The position numbers were made by a program, and so were the translations under genes. Positions 8,197 to 16,682 of a DNA stretch of 40,039 nucleotides are shown piece by piece. Numbering within the stretch: position 1 is the first letter of the stretch; every line of letters begins with the position of its first letter. The DNA is from Foetidibacter luteolus (GTDB taxonomy: Bacteria; Bacteroidota; Bacteroidia; Chitinophagales; Chitinophagaceae), in contig NZ_VVIP01000070.1 of NCBI RefSeq assembly GCF_009650435.1, positions 1 through 40,039 of the forward strand, in the 5' to 3' direction. The notes beneath the pieces are model-generated. The model did not search any database, was not told where the DNA came from, and was given only the letters and a program-made list of their open reading frames with translations.

Positions 8197-11100
8197 CTAT
8201 ACGGCTATCCACATTTCAACCTTTGTTCCCCTTGGTTCGCCGTTTTCTTCAAGGTCTGTAATCTGCAATTCGTAGCTGGCTGCATGATGGTTGTTGTGCA
8301 GCTTAGCCCTTTCCTGAGAAATATTAATGCCGTAAGAAATATGGCCTGGCTTATTAACCGTGTTAATTGCGGCGGATGTTTTTCTGCCCACGCCATTGTC
8401 TGTAATAGTGTACCGTATAAAATCGTTTTCAAGCTGCATCAGCACGGTTAACTTTCTGTCATCGGTGGCTTTGTTCATCAGGCCATGGTGTATGGCATTC
8501 TCTACAAACGGCTGGATGATCATGGGCGGCACTTTGTAATCCGCGTGCAACAGTTCATCATCTGCATGCAGCTCGTAAGAAAATTTGTTGCTGAGCCGGA
8601 ATTGTTCCAGCGAAAGGTATAACTGCAGGGTTTCCACATCTTTGTTAAAGGGTACAATGTTGTTTTTAGAACTGTCCAGCACATTGCGTATCAGTTTGGC
8701 AAAACGGGCCAGGTACACGGTTGCCTTGTCTTTCTGGTCTGTTTGTATCAGGTTGTCAATGGCGTTAAGGCAATTGAAAATAAAGTGTGGGTTCATTTGC
8801 GCCCTTAGCGCCTTCATTTCGGCCAGGGTGCGCATTTGTTTTAACTGTTCCTGCTTTCTAACGGAATTGATGCGCCAATAGACAAACCAATAAACCAGTA
8901 CGCATAAAACACCAATGGCGAGTATTTTAAACCACAGGGTTTGATAAAAATGCGGTTTTACCACTATTGTAAGGATGGCCGGTTTTGTAAGGTTTATGCC
9001 TGCATCTGCAGAAGCAGTAACCATCATACGGTAAGTGCCCGGGCTAAGGTTGGTATAATTTGCACCATTGGCAGGCCCGGCACTTACCCAGCGTTTATCG
9101 TAGCCTTCCAGCCGGTACTGGTAAGTTATCTGCCTGGGCGCTGAATAATTAAGCAATGCGAATGACAGAGAGAATTCATTATCGCCGGGTTTAAGTACCA
9201 GCACTTGTTTTGTTTCAATAGCGCTGTCGCCGCCATACACTTTGCCGGCAACAGTACAGGCTGTAAACACAATTTTTCCGGCAGTGCTTATGTTAGTGAT
9301 ATTACCCGGAGAAAAATAGTTAATGCCGTCTATGCCGCCAAAGTATATTACCCCATTGCTGTCTTTAAAGTATGCGCCGGTATTAAACTCGGTATTTTGA
9401 AGACCATCTTTTTCATCGTACAGGCGTACGTTAAAAGTTTTGTTGCCAGCAGGCGGTGCAAAGCTGGCCAGACCTTTATTGGTACTTAGCCAAAGTAAAC
9501 CCGTTTCATCGGGCACTATGCCATACACAACATTGTTGGGCAGCCCCTGCTGCGTATTATAAAAGGTAAGTGTACCTGTAGTATGGTTGTATGCTGCCAT
9601 TCCGTTGCCGTTGGTACCGATGTACAGGATGCCAGCTTTTTTATCGTAATACAAACACTTTATTTTAAGCAGTTTTTGCCGGTGGTTTCCAGGAAAGACA
9701 GGTGCTGCAACGGTGTTTTGTAAAGTATGGTAGCTGTACAATCCGTTTTCATCGGTGCCTATCCACAAAATAGTATCGTTCATTGTCTCTATACAGCGTA
9801 TGTTTTTAACCGGGGCAGAATTGTGATTATCCGTCTGGATATCCACCTGTTTCAACAGTTTCCTGTTTTTGTCAAGCAGGCAAAGCCCTTTGTTTTCCGT
9901 ACCGGCCCATACACGGCCACTGTCGCCGGGATAAAGGCACCAAACGGTGTTATCAGGATAAGCCTGCTCATGCTGGTTATTGAAAAAGATAAAACGTTCC
10001 TGCAACTTGCTAAACCATATAATACCGTTGCCCCTGGTTCCTATCCATAACAAATCATCATAATTGTTATACAGGCTCATTACCCGGTTGGTGCCGTTGC
10101 CATTACGTTCAATGTCTTTTTCATATAGCCATGTTTTCCATTTGTCTGCAGCACCGGGGTTATATCTTGTAAGGCCTTTTCCTGAAGTGCCCAGCCAAAT
10201 CTGTTTATTTTCCACGTAAATGGCCCTTACGATATCTACAGCTATGCCCGTAGGTACCGAGTTGCTGGTAAAGCCCTGGAAACGGGTATAATTCTTATCG
10301 AAAATATTAATGCCGCCACCATCCGTACCCAGCCACATTACATCGTCCCTGCTTTTAAAAATGGTAAGTACATCTTTATAGCTAAAAGAAAAAGGGTTGC
10401 TTTTTTCCGGCAGGTATTGTGTGGCCGTGCTGCCGTTTTTTATTACTATCAACCCGTTGCCATAAGTGCCGGCCCAAATGTTGTTTTCTTTATCAACAGC
10501 CAGGCTCTCAATAATAAGCCCGGCTTCGGGTGGCAGGTTAGCTATTCCGGTTTTGTAGAGCGTGAATGTATCGGAGTGTTTGGTTTTATAAAACAGCCCG
10601 TTGCCGAGTGTGCCTGCCCAAATGGTATTGTTGTGATCTTCTGCAACACTGTACACATTGGTTAGTGCTGCTTGGTTTTTTACCGGCGTAAAACGGTTGG
10701 TAATACTGTTGTAAATATATATACCTGTAGAGGCCGCTACCCACAAATGCCCGCCGCTATCTTCGTGAAGCTGGTAAATAACGCTGCCGGGTAAAGCAGC
10801 TTTGGCGGTAACGGTATTGTTGTTTTGGAGTAGTAGCAGTTGTCCTGCAAAAGAGGCAAACCAGTAACTGCCCTTGCTGTTGTGCAGCATGCAGCTTACA
10901 TCCTTTAATCCCGCCACCGGGCTAAAGGTTTTTGTGAAACTGTTGTAGCGTTCCGGTACATGGGTGTTGGGTATTATCCATACGCCGCCCTGCCTGTCAA
11001 TATAAATTTTGCCCAGGCTGTTGTTTTGGGTGTTGGTTTTATCGTCGAAATATTTTTCGTAATAAATAAAACGGTGGCCATCGTAGCGGTTAAGGCCATC

Positions 11101-11277
11101 CTGGGTGGCAAACCACATAAAACCGGTGCTATCCTGGGCAATAGCCACCACACTGCTCTGGCTGAGCCCGTTTTTGACTGTGAGGTGCTGAAAAGAAAGC
11201 ATATTATCCTGGCATAGCGCCACACGTGGTGCTATAACCACGCAAATAATAAGCAGTACTTTCTGGTAAGGTGCCAC
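8197..11277 (-). CDS. Two-component propeller sensor histidine kinase (LytS type)
   Basis: This 1026-aa membrane kinase has a signal/anchor sequence followed by a long array of Reg_prop beta-propeller repeats; motifs such as IWAGT, MWLGTDGGG and LWIGTRGNG recur to about residue 640. A Y_Y_Y-type Ig domain leads to a transmembrane helix at about 778-800. The His_kinase domain follows, with H831 in MNPHFIFN, N927 in FVENAIHHG and the ATP-site TDNGVG at 958-963. The sensor part should be periplasmic and the kinase cytoplasmic, signalling to the adjacent LytTR regulator. The architecture resembles half of a hybrid two-component system, split into two genes. The start appears to be GTG at 11277; the ATG at 11279 is in another frame that closes quickly. 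Confidence 0.92.
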   Translation of the reverse strand: MAPYQKVLLIICVVIAPRVALCQDNMLSFQHLTVKNGLSQSSVVAIAQDSTGFMWFATQDGLNRYDGHRFIYYEKYFDDKTNTQNNSLGKIYIDRQGGVWIIPNTHVPERYNSFTKTFSPVAGLKDVSCMLHNSKGSYWFASFAGQLLLLQNNNTVTAKAALPGSVIYQLHEDSGGHLWVAASTGIYIYNSITNRFTPVKNQAALTNVYSVAEDHNNTIWAGTLGNGLFYKTKHSDTFTLYKTGIANLPPEAGLIIESLAVDKENNIWAGTYGNGLIVIKNGSTATQYLPEKSNPFSFSYKDVLTIFKSRDDVMWLGTDGGGINIFDKNYTRFQGFTSNSVPTGIAVDIVRAIYVENKQIWLGTSGKGLTRYNPGAADKWKTWLYEKDIERNGNGTNRVMSLYNNYDDLLWIGTRGNGIIWFSKLQERFIFFNNQHEQAYPDNTVWCLYPGDSGRVWAGTENKGLCLLDKNRKLLKQVDIQTDNHNSAPVKNIRCIETMNDTILWIGTDENGLYSYHTLQNTVAAPVFPGNHRQKLLKIKCLYYDKKAGILYIGTNGNGMAAYNHTTGTLTFYNTQQGLPNNVVYGIVPDETGLLWLSTNKGLASFAPPAGNKTFNVRLYDEKDGLQNTEFNTGAYFKDSNGVIYFGGIDGINYFSPGNITNISTAGKIVFTACTVAGKVYGGDSAIETKQVLVLKPGDNEFSLSFALLNYSAPRQITYQYRLEGYDKRWVSAGPANGANYTNLSPGTYRMMVTASADAGINLTKPAILTIVVKPHFYQTLWFKILAIGVLCVLVYWFVYWRINSVRKQEQLKQMRTLAEMKALRAQMNPHFIFNCLNAIDNLIQTDQKDKATVYLARFAKLIRNVLDSSKNNIVPFNKDVETLQLYLSLEQFRLSNKFSYELHADDELLHADYKVPPMIIQPFVENAIHHGLMNKATDDRKLTVLMQLENDFIRYTITDNGVGRKTSAAINTVNKPGHISYGINISQERAKLHNNHHAASYELQITDLEENGEPRGTKVEMWIAV

Positions 11278-11622
11278 ATGCTGAAATTATCTTTTTTACA
11301 TTAATAATGCAAGTGGTATGTTAATGGTGAGGGGTGAATGGTGAGTGGTGAGTGGGGGCATTTCATTCTTACTTCAAAATTTTGTGTTCCTTGTTCGATA
11401 TTCTTACCGTGAGTGGTGAGTAGTGAATGGTGAGTGGGGGCATTTCTTTCTTCATTCAAAATTCCTTGTTCCTTGTTCGATATTCATTTCGTGAATGGTG
11501 AATAGTGAATGGTGAGTGGGGGCATTCCGTTCTTCCTTGGGCGTTCGTTGTTCCTTGTTCAATATTCCCTGGCTTCTCTTTTTCTTCCGTGCTTCCGTGG
11601 CATTTGACCTGTAGCCGGCAAT

Positions 11623-11649
11623 GTTTCTGGCGCCAAAGGCGGCAGAAAC
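11623..11649. repeat. B-type hairpin (27 nt)
   Basis: Arms GTTTCTGGCGCC and GGCGGCAGAAAC with an AAA loop and a single G/G mismatch at pair eight. The hairpin at 34429 is close to its reverse complement. Confidence 0.8.
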
Positions 11650-11651
11650 CC

Positions 11652-11731
11652 ATCTATCCGGGCTGAAAAGCAGCCATGAAAAACAGAACGATGAAAGTAG
11701 TGCGACGCAACAGGCGATGACATGAAAGGCC
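11652..11731 (-). repeat. A-module repeat, copy A3 (inverted, variant outer end)
   Basis: The inner part matches the A consensus (CAGCCCGGATAG end, TTGCGTCGCA core). The outer part is replaced by a different sequence, GGGGACGGGCT, which it shares only with copy A4 at 13865. Confidence 0.75.
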
Positions 11732-11753
11732 TCAGCCCGTCCCCAAAAAAGTA
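11704..11753 (-). repeat. Left arm of 50-bp inverted repeat flanking tdh-rnz
   Basis: This arm matches the inverted copy at 13865-13914 at about 45 of 50 positions. The shared segment runs from TACTTTTTTGGGGACGGGCT into the A core. Confidence 0.85.
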
Positions 11754-11843
11754 CGTTTGTTAGTATGCATATCGTGGGGAAAAATAAGATATGGCGCCCT
11801 AAAGATTACGGTGCATAATAAGGGTAAGTATGTTACTATTCCC

Positions 11844-11852
11844 TTTACTTTG
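11844..11852 (+). promoter_or_regulatory. Putative Bacteroidota -7 promoter element for tdh
   Basis: The nonamer TTTACTTTG lies 20 bp before the ATG at 11872 and is identical to the element before the FAD oxidoreductase gene. It supports the downstream start, because the longer frame would begin upstream of the promoter. Confidence 0.4.
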
Positions 11853-11871
11853 CGGCACGAAAAAACCTTGT

Positions 11872-12825
11872 ATGGTAAAAGAAAAAATACTGGTGATAGG
11901 CGCCAGCGGACAAATAGGAGTGGAGCTAACCCTTGCTTTAAGAAAAATTTATGGCAACACCAATGTTGTGGCAAGCGATTTACGCGAGGAGAATGAACTG
12001 CTGAAAGGTACCGGGCCCTATGTATCGCTGGATGTGATGAACAAGGAAATGCTTCATGTGCAGGTGATAAGACAAAACATAACGCAGATATACCTGCTGG
12101 CCGCTATACTAAGCGCCACAGGCGAAAAAAATCCTAACCTGGCCTGGCACCTTAATATGCAAAGCCTGCTGAATGTGCTGGATATAGCCCGTGAAGAAAA
12201 GCTGCACAAAGTGTACTGGCCTTCGTCCATAGCCGTGTTTGGGCCCACCTCGCCAAAGCTTAGCTGCCCGCAGCAAACCATTATAGAACCTATTACTGTG
12301 TATGGCATCAGCAAGTATGCCGGCGAATTTTGGTGCAACTATTATCACCAGCGTTATAATGTTGATGTAAGAAGCCTGCGCTACCCGGGTTTGATAAGTT
12401 ATAAATCGGCGCCCGGCGGCGGCACTACCGATTATGCGGTGGAAATTTTTCATGAAGCGCTGGAAGAAAAAAAATATACCAGTTTTCTGCACGAAGATAC
12501 CTACCTGCCCATGATGTATATGCCCGATGCCATACGGGCAACGGTGGAACTGATGGAAGCGCCGGAAGAAAGGATATCCATACGTACCTCATACAATATT
12601 GCTGCTATGAGTTTTTCGCCAAAGCAGATAGCGGCGGCCATACAGGAGCACATACCCGAATTTCAGGTTAATTACCAGCCCGATTACCGCCAGGCCATTG
12701 CCGATAGCTGGCCGCAGAGTATAGATGACAGTGTTGCCGCTAACGACTGGGGCTGGAAACCTGAATACAACCTGTACAAAATGACCGGCGATATGCTGGA
12801 TAACCTGCGGCCGCAGTACACTTAA
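11872..12825 (+). CDS. tdh: SDR-type L-threonine 3-dehydrogenase
   Basis: This 317-aa NAD-dependent enzyme of the extended SDR (epimerase-like) family oxidises L-threonine to 2-amino-3-oxobutanoate in the cytoplasm. Visible features are the Rossmann motif GASGQIG (10-16), the catalytic Ser region WPSSIAVFGP (116-125) and the YxxxK pair Y144/K148 in TVYGISK. The segment LRYPGLISYKSAPGGGTTDY is a hallmark of this SDR threonine dehydrogenase group, distinct from the zinc-dependent Tdh. I use MVKEKILVIG at 11872; an in-frame ATG at 11830 would add a 14-residue non-Rossmann extension. No glycine C-acetyltransferase gene is adjacent. A generic sugar-nucleotide epimerase is the alternative. Confidence 0.85.
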   Translation: MVKEKILVIGASGQIGVELTLALRKIYGNTNVVASDLREENELLKGTGPYVSLDVMNKEMLHVQVIRQNITQIYLLAAILSATGEKNPNLAWHLNMQSLLNVLDIAREEKLHKVYWPSSIAVFGPTSPKLSCPQQTIIEPITVYGISKYAGEFWCNYYHQRYNVDVRSLRYPGLISYKSAPGGGTTDYAVEIFHEALEEKKYTSFLHEDTYLPMMYMPDAIRATVELMEAPEERISIRTSYNIAAMSFSPKQIAAAIQEHIPEFQVNYQPDYRQAIADSWPQSIDDSVAANDWGWKPEYNLYKMTGDMLDNLRPQYT

Positions 12826-12957
12826 TACCTTACCGGCAAGGTGTAAAAGTTTTTTACCAACCCGCATCTGTATTCTGTTAGCGCATCACACGGGGTTCAT
12901 TAATCGTACCTGTTTTTCACTTATCTTCATTCTTATTATATTACTGTAAAGAACCGC

Positions 12958-13863
12958 ATGTTTGGCGTAACTATACTTGGAAATAATTCTGCTCTCCCCG
13001 CATATGACCGGCATCCATCGGCACAGATAGTTACGTTGAACGACCAGCTTTTTTTAATTGACTGTGGCGAAGGCACGCAAATGCAACTGGCCCGTTACAA
13101 AGTGCGCCGCAGCCGCATTAACCATATCTTTATTTCGCACCTGCATGGCGACCATTACTTTGGCCTTCCCGGACTTATTACCAGCATGGGTTTGCTGGGC
13201 CGCGACCACCCCCTGCATTTATATGCACCGGCGCCATTGAACGATATTATCCAGTTGCAGTTACAGGCAGCCGATACGGTTCTGCCTTTTCCCCTTCACT
13301 TTCACCCGCTGGAAGGTGAGGGTGTTATAGTGGAAAGCGAAAAATTTTCTGTGGAAAGTTTTAAAGTAGTGCACCGCATTGCCTGCTGGGGCTTTATTAT
13401 ACGCGAAAAGAAAAAGCCCCGCAGGATAGACCGCGACAAAGCGGTTGAATACGATATACCCGCCACGTTTTATGAGCGCCTGAAAGAAGGGGAAGACTAC
13501 ACCGCCAAAACCGGCAGCATCGTAAAAAATGAATGGGTTACTTTACCCAACAGCCCCGGCCTTAGCTATGCCTATTGCGCTGACACGGTTTATACCGAAC
13601 CCATAGCGGATAAGGTGAAGAATGTATCGCTCATGTACCACGAAACTACCTACTTAAAAGGCCTGGAAGACAGGGCGCTGGCCCGCTTTCACAGTACTAC
13701 CGAACAAGCCGGCAACATAGCCAGGCTGGCCCAGGTAAACAGGCTGCTTATAGGCCACTTCAGCAGCAAGTACGAATGCCTCAACGAATTTCTTGATGAA
13801 ACATGCGCTGTTTTTCCCGACACGGAATTGGGCCTGGAGGGCGTTACCTACATAGTTAAATAA
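12958..13863 (+). CDS. rnz: Ribonuclease Z
   Basis: The 301-aa metallo-beta-lactamase-fold endonuclease matures tRNA 3' ends in the cytoplasm. The zinc-binding motif SHLHGDH (H61, H63, D65, H66) is present, preceded by FLIDCGEGTQMQL and followed by the later metal ligands in YCADTVYTE, MYHETTY and LLIGHFSSKY. Its length is normal for bacterial RNase Z. The stop codon lies 1 bp before the right arm of an inverted repeat. The gene lies 132 bp after tdh on the same strand. Confidence 0.93.
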   Translation: MFGVTILGNNSALPAYDRHPSAQIVTLNDQLFLIDCGEGTQMQLARYKVRRSRINHIFISHLHGDHYFGLPGLITSMGLLGRDHPLHLYAPAPLNDIIQLQLQAADTVLPFPLHFHPLEGEGVIVESEKFSVESFKVVHRIACWGFIIREKKKPRRIDRDKAVEYDIPATFYERLKEGEDYTAKTGSIVKNEWVTLPNSPGLSYAYCADTVYTEPIADKVKNVSLMYHETTYLKGLEDRALARFHSTTEQAGNIARLAQVNRLLIGHFSSKYECLNEFLDETCAVFPDTELGLEGVTYIVK

Positions 13864-13864
13864 A

Positions 13865-13914
13865 TACTTTTTTGGGGACGGGCTTTGGCCTTTCATGGTA
13901 TCGCCTGTTGTGTC
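13865..13914 (+). repeat. Right arm of inverted repeat and degenerate A-module copy A4
   Basis: It mirrors 11704-11753 over 50 bp. Similarity to A units continues weakly to about 13945, with the core decayed to TTGTGTCA. Confidence 0.75.
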
Positions 13915-14029
13915 ACTCACTTGTACGCCTGGTTTTCATGGCGACTTTTAAGCGGAGTATTTGGCTTAAAATATACTAAAGCCGGCAGAAATTAGGCAGC
14001 TACAGGTAACCCATGCATATTTCATGCAT

Positions 14030-14037
14030 TAATTTTG
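14030..14037 (+). promoter_or_regulatory. Putative -7 promoter element (TAATTTTG)
   Basis: Exact match to TAnnTTTG 58 bp before the chosen start of the DUF922-like gene. No convincing -33 TTG at the expected spacing. Confidence 0.4.
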
Positions 14038-14094
14038 TCAGTGCAGGTAAATATGAAAATACCGGTTTTGCATACCTGTTTAAATATCCTGTTT

Positions 14095-14712
14095 ATGAAA
14101 ACAATCCTTATCCTTTGTTGCCTGTTTTTATCAGCAGGTTCTTACGCCCAGCCAACAGCGCAACCAAAGGCAGATACCAGCCACAGCAGCCCTGTAAAAG
14201 ATTCTGTTATTTACTGGAACAGCAGCCACCGCCTGGGTTTTGAAGATTTTCAGGGCACACCAGCTATTGAAGATACCAGCCTGCGTACTTTGAATTTTAC
14301 TACGCTAACACATAAGCTGGGTTCCGTTACTACCAGCGTGTATGTGCAGATTAAAAAAGAGAAAGGCAAAACGCTGTTTACCGTGTATGCCAGTATGAAA
14401 AAGAACCAGTCCTGGATAAAGGATGTTGGCGACCTTATCACCCTGAAACATGAGCAGGGGCATTTTGACATTTGCGAAGTGTATGCCCGCCTGCTAAGGC
14501 AGGAGCTCAAAAAAGCACAATCCATTGCTGAAGCAAAAGACATCTACAACAAAGTAGCCACAGAAGAAGAAGCTGAACAGGCGGCTTATGAAAAAGACAA
14601 TACATTTGAGGCCGGCGGTATAACCACCGAATGGCAAAAGAAGATTGAGCGCAGGCTGAAGGAAATGGCTGAATATGGGGAGCCTGTGGTGGTTTTGCCG
14701 TTTGAAAAATAG
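14095..14712 (+). CDS. Secreted DUF922-like putative zinc protease
   Basis: The 205-aa protein begins with a clear signal peptide (MKTILILCCLFLSAGSYAQ). The mature part resembles the DUF922 family of predicted secreted Zn-dependent proteases and carries an HExxH motif in LKHEQGHFD (H119, E120, H123). The C-terminal half is helical and charged, with many Lys and Glu. The frame is open further upstream to 14035, but the signal peptide fixes the start at 14095. It converges with the small gene on the other strand, 13 bp apart. Proteolytic activity is inferred only from the motif. Confidence 0.78.
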   Translation: MKTILILCCLFLSAGSYAQPTAQPKADTSHSSPVKDSVIYWNSSHRLGFEDFQGTPAIEDTSLRTLNFTTLTHKLGSVTTSVYVQIKKEKGKTLFTVYASMKKNQSWIKDVGDLITLKHEQGHFDICEVYARLLRQELKKAQSIAEAKDIYNKVATEEEAEQAAYEKDNTFEAGGITTEWQKKIERRLKEMAEYGEPVVVLPFEK

Positions 14713-14725
14713 GCTGATTGCCTTT

Positions 14726-15040
14726 TTAGTCGCTGGTCCACGTTGATGAGCTGTCTGTGCTGCTGCCTGAGTCAAAACTTGTTGAATCTGTAAAGCTGGT
14801 GCAATCCTGACCCGTGTGATGATTGGAATGATGGTATGCCGGCTCATGGCAGCCACTTCCGTGATTATCGTAGTTACCAACGGTAGTATCTATGGGTATT
14901 GAATAGTTACTATCATTTTCGGGTAAAAAAGGAGTAAAACTATCCGAAGTTGTACTGTGAAAAGAGCCGCTGTCTGTGACCGGCTTTAGTTTGCTTTTGG
15001 TACTTTTTTGAGCGCCAAATAACCAGCTAAAAAAATTCAT
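14726..15040 (-). CDS. Small Ser/Thr/His-rich hypothetical protein
   Basis: A 104-aa frame with a short hydrophobic start (MNFFSWLFG) followed by low-complexity, Ser/Thr/Asp-rich sequence. A Cys/His patch, GCHEPAYHHSNHHTGQDC, occurs at about residues 63-80. No signal peptide or known domain is recognised. It lies tail to tail with the DUF922 gene and 35 bp downstream of the M28 peptidase start region's opposite end. The Cys/His patch could bind metal, but this is speculation. Low complexity leaves some doubt that it is a real gene. Confidence 0.55.
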   Translation of the reverse strand: MNFFSWLFGAQKSTKSKLKPVTDSGSFHSTTSDSFTPFLPENDSNYSIPIDTTVGNYDNHGSGCHEPAYHHSNHHTGQDCTSFTDSTSFDSGSSTDSSSTWTSD

Positions 15041-15075
15041 TCATTCGGGTTTTTAGGTAACTAAAAGTAAAGATA

Positions 15076-16236
15076 TCAGTTTTGCTTTCCATTTAAATAC
15101 GCTACAAAAGATTTAATCAGCGCATTAAGGTCGTTGATTTCGTTTAATGGCAATGTGGCGGACTTGTCGAAAACATCGTGGTAGGCTTTGATACCACCAA
15201 GCGTATAAAAAAAGAAAGCTGGAACGCCTTTTTCTGTAAACCAATAATGGTCGCTGTTGGCAGCTTTGCCCCTCGACTTCACATCGGACAGCAGGCCTTC
15301 CATATTGTTTAGCTTTTGCAGCGCCGCAAATTCATTCGGGAACTCGGTGGCGTTTACCACCATAATACCTTCCTCACCCGTTCCTGACAGGTCTGTGTTC
15401 AGCAGGAAACGGATATTCTGCAAAGGCAGTAGAGGATGCTCAGTATAATATTTTGAGCCCACCAGCCCTGCCTCTTCACCGGCGAAACAGATAAAACCAA
15501 TGGAATATTTTTGCGGGTGCGCCGCATAGTATTTGGCCAGTGTTAAAAGCAGGCTTATACCACTGGCATTGTCATTAGCGCCGGGAAAATAGATTCCGCT
15601 GCCCATGCCGCCAAGATGATCGTAGTGGGCGGTAATGAAAATTAAAGAATCGGGCTGCTCCTTTCCTTTTACCATGCCACAAACATTGGATGCTTTAAAC
15701 GATTTGATGACCTTATTTTCAATGGCCACTTTAACCGAAGCGGGTGTTTCAGTAAAACGGTGTTTATCTACCATTATAATTGTATAGCCCTCCGCCTTTT
15801 GGGCTACAGACCATGTGAGCTTATCCTGCAATATGATAACCACCCGGTTTTCAGGGTTTACAAACTGGCTGCTATCCTGCTGAAATAATTGGCCCTCCAT
15901 TTTAACGCCGCGGCTGTCTGGCGAAACAATAAAATCTTTACCGGGCTCCAGCACTTTATCATTAAGGGTTACTTCCATTTTACCGGGGAATGTGTTGGCA
16001 GGGTAGGATAACTGCTGAAAATAATCTTTACCATCTAATGGTTGCAGGCCCAGTTGCTGAAACTGTTGCTTCAGGAAAATGGCGGCTTTTGCCATGCCGT
16101 CTTTTGTATAGCCGCGGCCCCAGAAGGCTTCAGAGGTTAAGGTACCTACTATATTCCTGGCAAAAATGGAATCCTGTGCATCGGCTTTGCTTTGTAACAG
16201 CAGAAATGCAAAAGGCAGCAATAAAGATTTTTTCAT
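15076..16236 (-). CDS. Secreted M28-family metallopeptidase
   Basis: This 386-aa exported aminopeptidase-type enzyme has a signal peptide (1-20, ending KADA). The C-terminal two thirds hold the M28 di-zinc site: H204 in AHYDHLG, D222 in GANDNASG, the catalytic Glu pair AGEEAGL (254-255), D282 in NTDLSG and H353 in AYHDVFD. The middle region (about 100-190) may be a PA-like insert. It should cleave peptides or N-terminal residues in the periplasm. All expected metal ligands are present. Confidence 0.92.
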   Translation of the reverse strand: MKKSLLLPFAFLLLQSKADAQDSIFARNIVGTLTSEAFWGRGYTKDGMAKAAIFLKQQFQQLGLQPLDGKDYFQQLSYPANTFPGKMEVTLNDKVLEPGKDFIVSPDSRGVKMEGQLFQQDSSQFVNPENRVVIILQDKLTWSVAQKAEGYTIIMVDKHRFTETPASVKVAIENKVIKSFKASNVCGMVKGKEQPDSLIFITAHYDHLGGMGSGIYFPGANDNASGISLLLTLAKYYAAHPQKYSIGFICFAGEEAGLVGSKYYTEHPLLPLQNIRFLLNTDLSGTGEEGIMVVNATEFPNEFAALQKLNNMEGLLSDVKSRGKAANSDHYWFTEKGVPAFFFYTLGGIKAYHDVFDKSATLPLNEINDLNALIKSFVAYLNGKQN

Positions 16237-16682
16237 GGGATGGTTTTTATGAGCTTACCAGGCGAAAATAGCTTATTAAACATTTAAAACTTTGGCTAAA
16301 GCCATGCTGCATGCTATTTATTAACCCAAGCCTTAAGGCTTGGGTTAATGGCGATTAGCGGAATGGCTTTAGCCTGAGTTTTACTGCCAGCTATTTTAAT
16401 AGATACCTGTAGCCCTGAAATGTTATTCTTACTTGCAGCGGCCTGCCAAACAGCCTTACCATAAAAGATGCAGCCTGTTGCACTTTCGGGTGAGGGATTG
16501 AAGCGGTTACCCAGGTGAGGAACCCCCTCCAACTCTCCCAAAAGGTGGAGAGTCAGTGCTGCCTGTGCCGGAGTATGAGCACTACCGAGTTAAAAGCAAC
16601 TAAATGTCGCTTTTGGCGAAGGTTGCGAACGTAGTTCTGCCCGACCCCTTGCGATAGCTTGGGGGCCCCCCCGCAATCACAG
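16237..16682. other. Gene-free region with palindromic repeats
   Basis: A 75-codon open frame (16314-16541, minus) runs through palindromes and is not convincing. The region holds the 30-nt palindrome at 16320-16349, a flanking inverted pair TGGCTAAAGCCAT / ATGGCTTTAGCC, and at 16500-16680 sequence rich in C and G runs (AACCCCCTCCAACTCTCCC) of unknown nature. Confidence 0.6.
16293..16374. repeat. Nested palindromic repeat element
   Basis: A perfect 30-nt palindrome centred between 16334 and 16335 (half-site ATTAACCCAAGCCTT) is bracketed by an inverted pair: GGCTAAAGCC near 16294 and GGCTTTAGCC near 16365, each nearly self-complementary. This looks like a REP-type element or a bidirectional terminator. 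Confidence 0.65.

Larger units (their letters stand above)
11278..11753. repeat. Repeat block II (D-C-D-C-D-C-B-A)
   Basis: The region has no gene and is almost all repeat. Three heptamer tracts (about 11324-11354, 11408-11440, 11491-11520) alternate with three C units whose minus strand contains the GAACAAGGAACA motif. A shared linker with CCGTGCTTCCGTGGCAT follows, then a B hairpin and an inverted A copy. It carries the same modules as block IV at 17855. Confidence 0.85.

Noticed and set aside
16314..16541. 75-codon frame on the minus strand
   Set aside because: It runs through a perfect 30-nt palindrome and has no protein-like features.
16640..16680. Rho-independent terminator for the esterase gene
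   Set aside because: A CCCC/GGGG imperfect hairpin is present, but there is no T run on the minus strand after it, so I did not call it.
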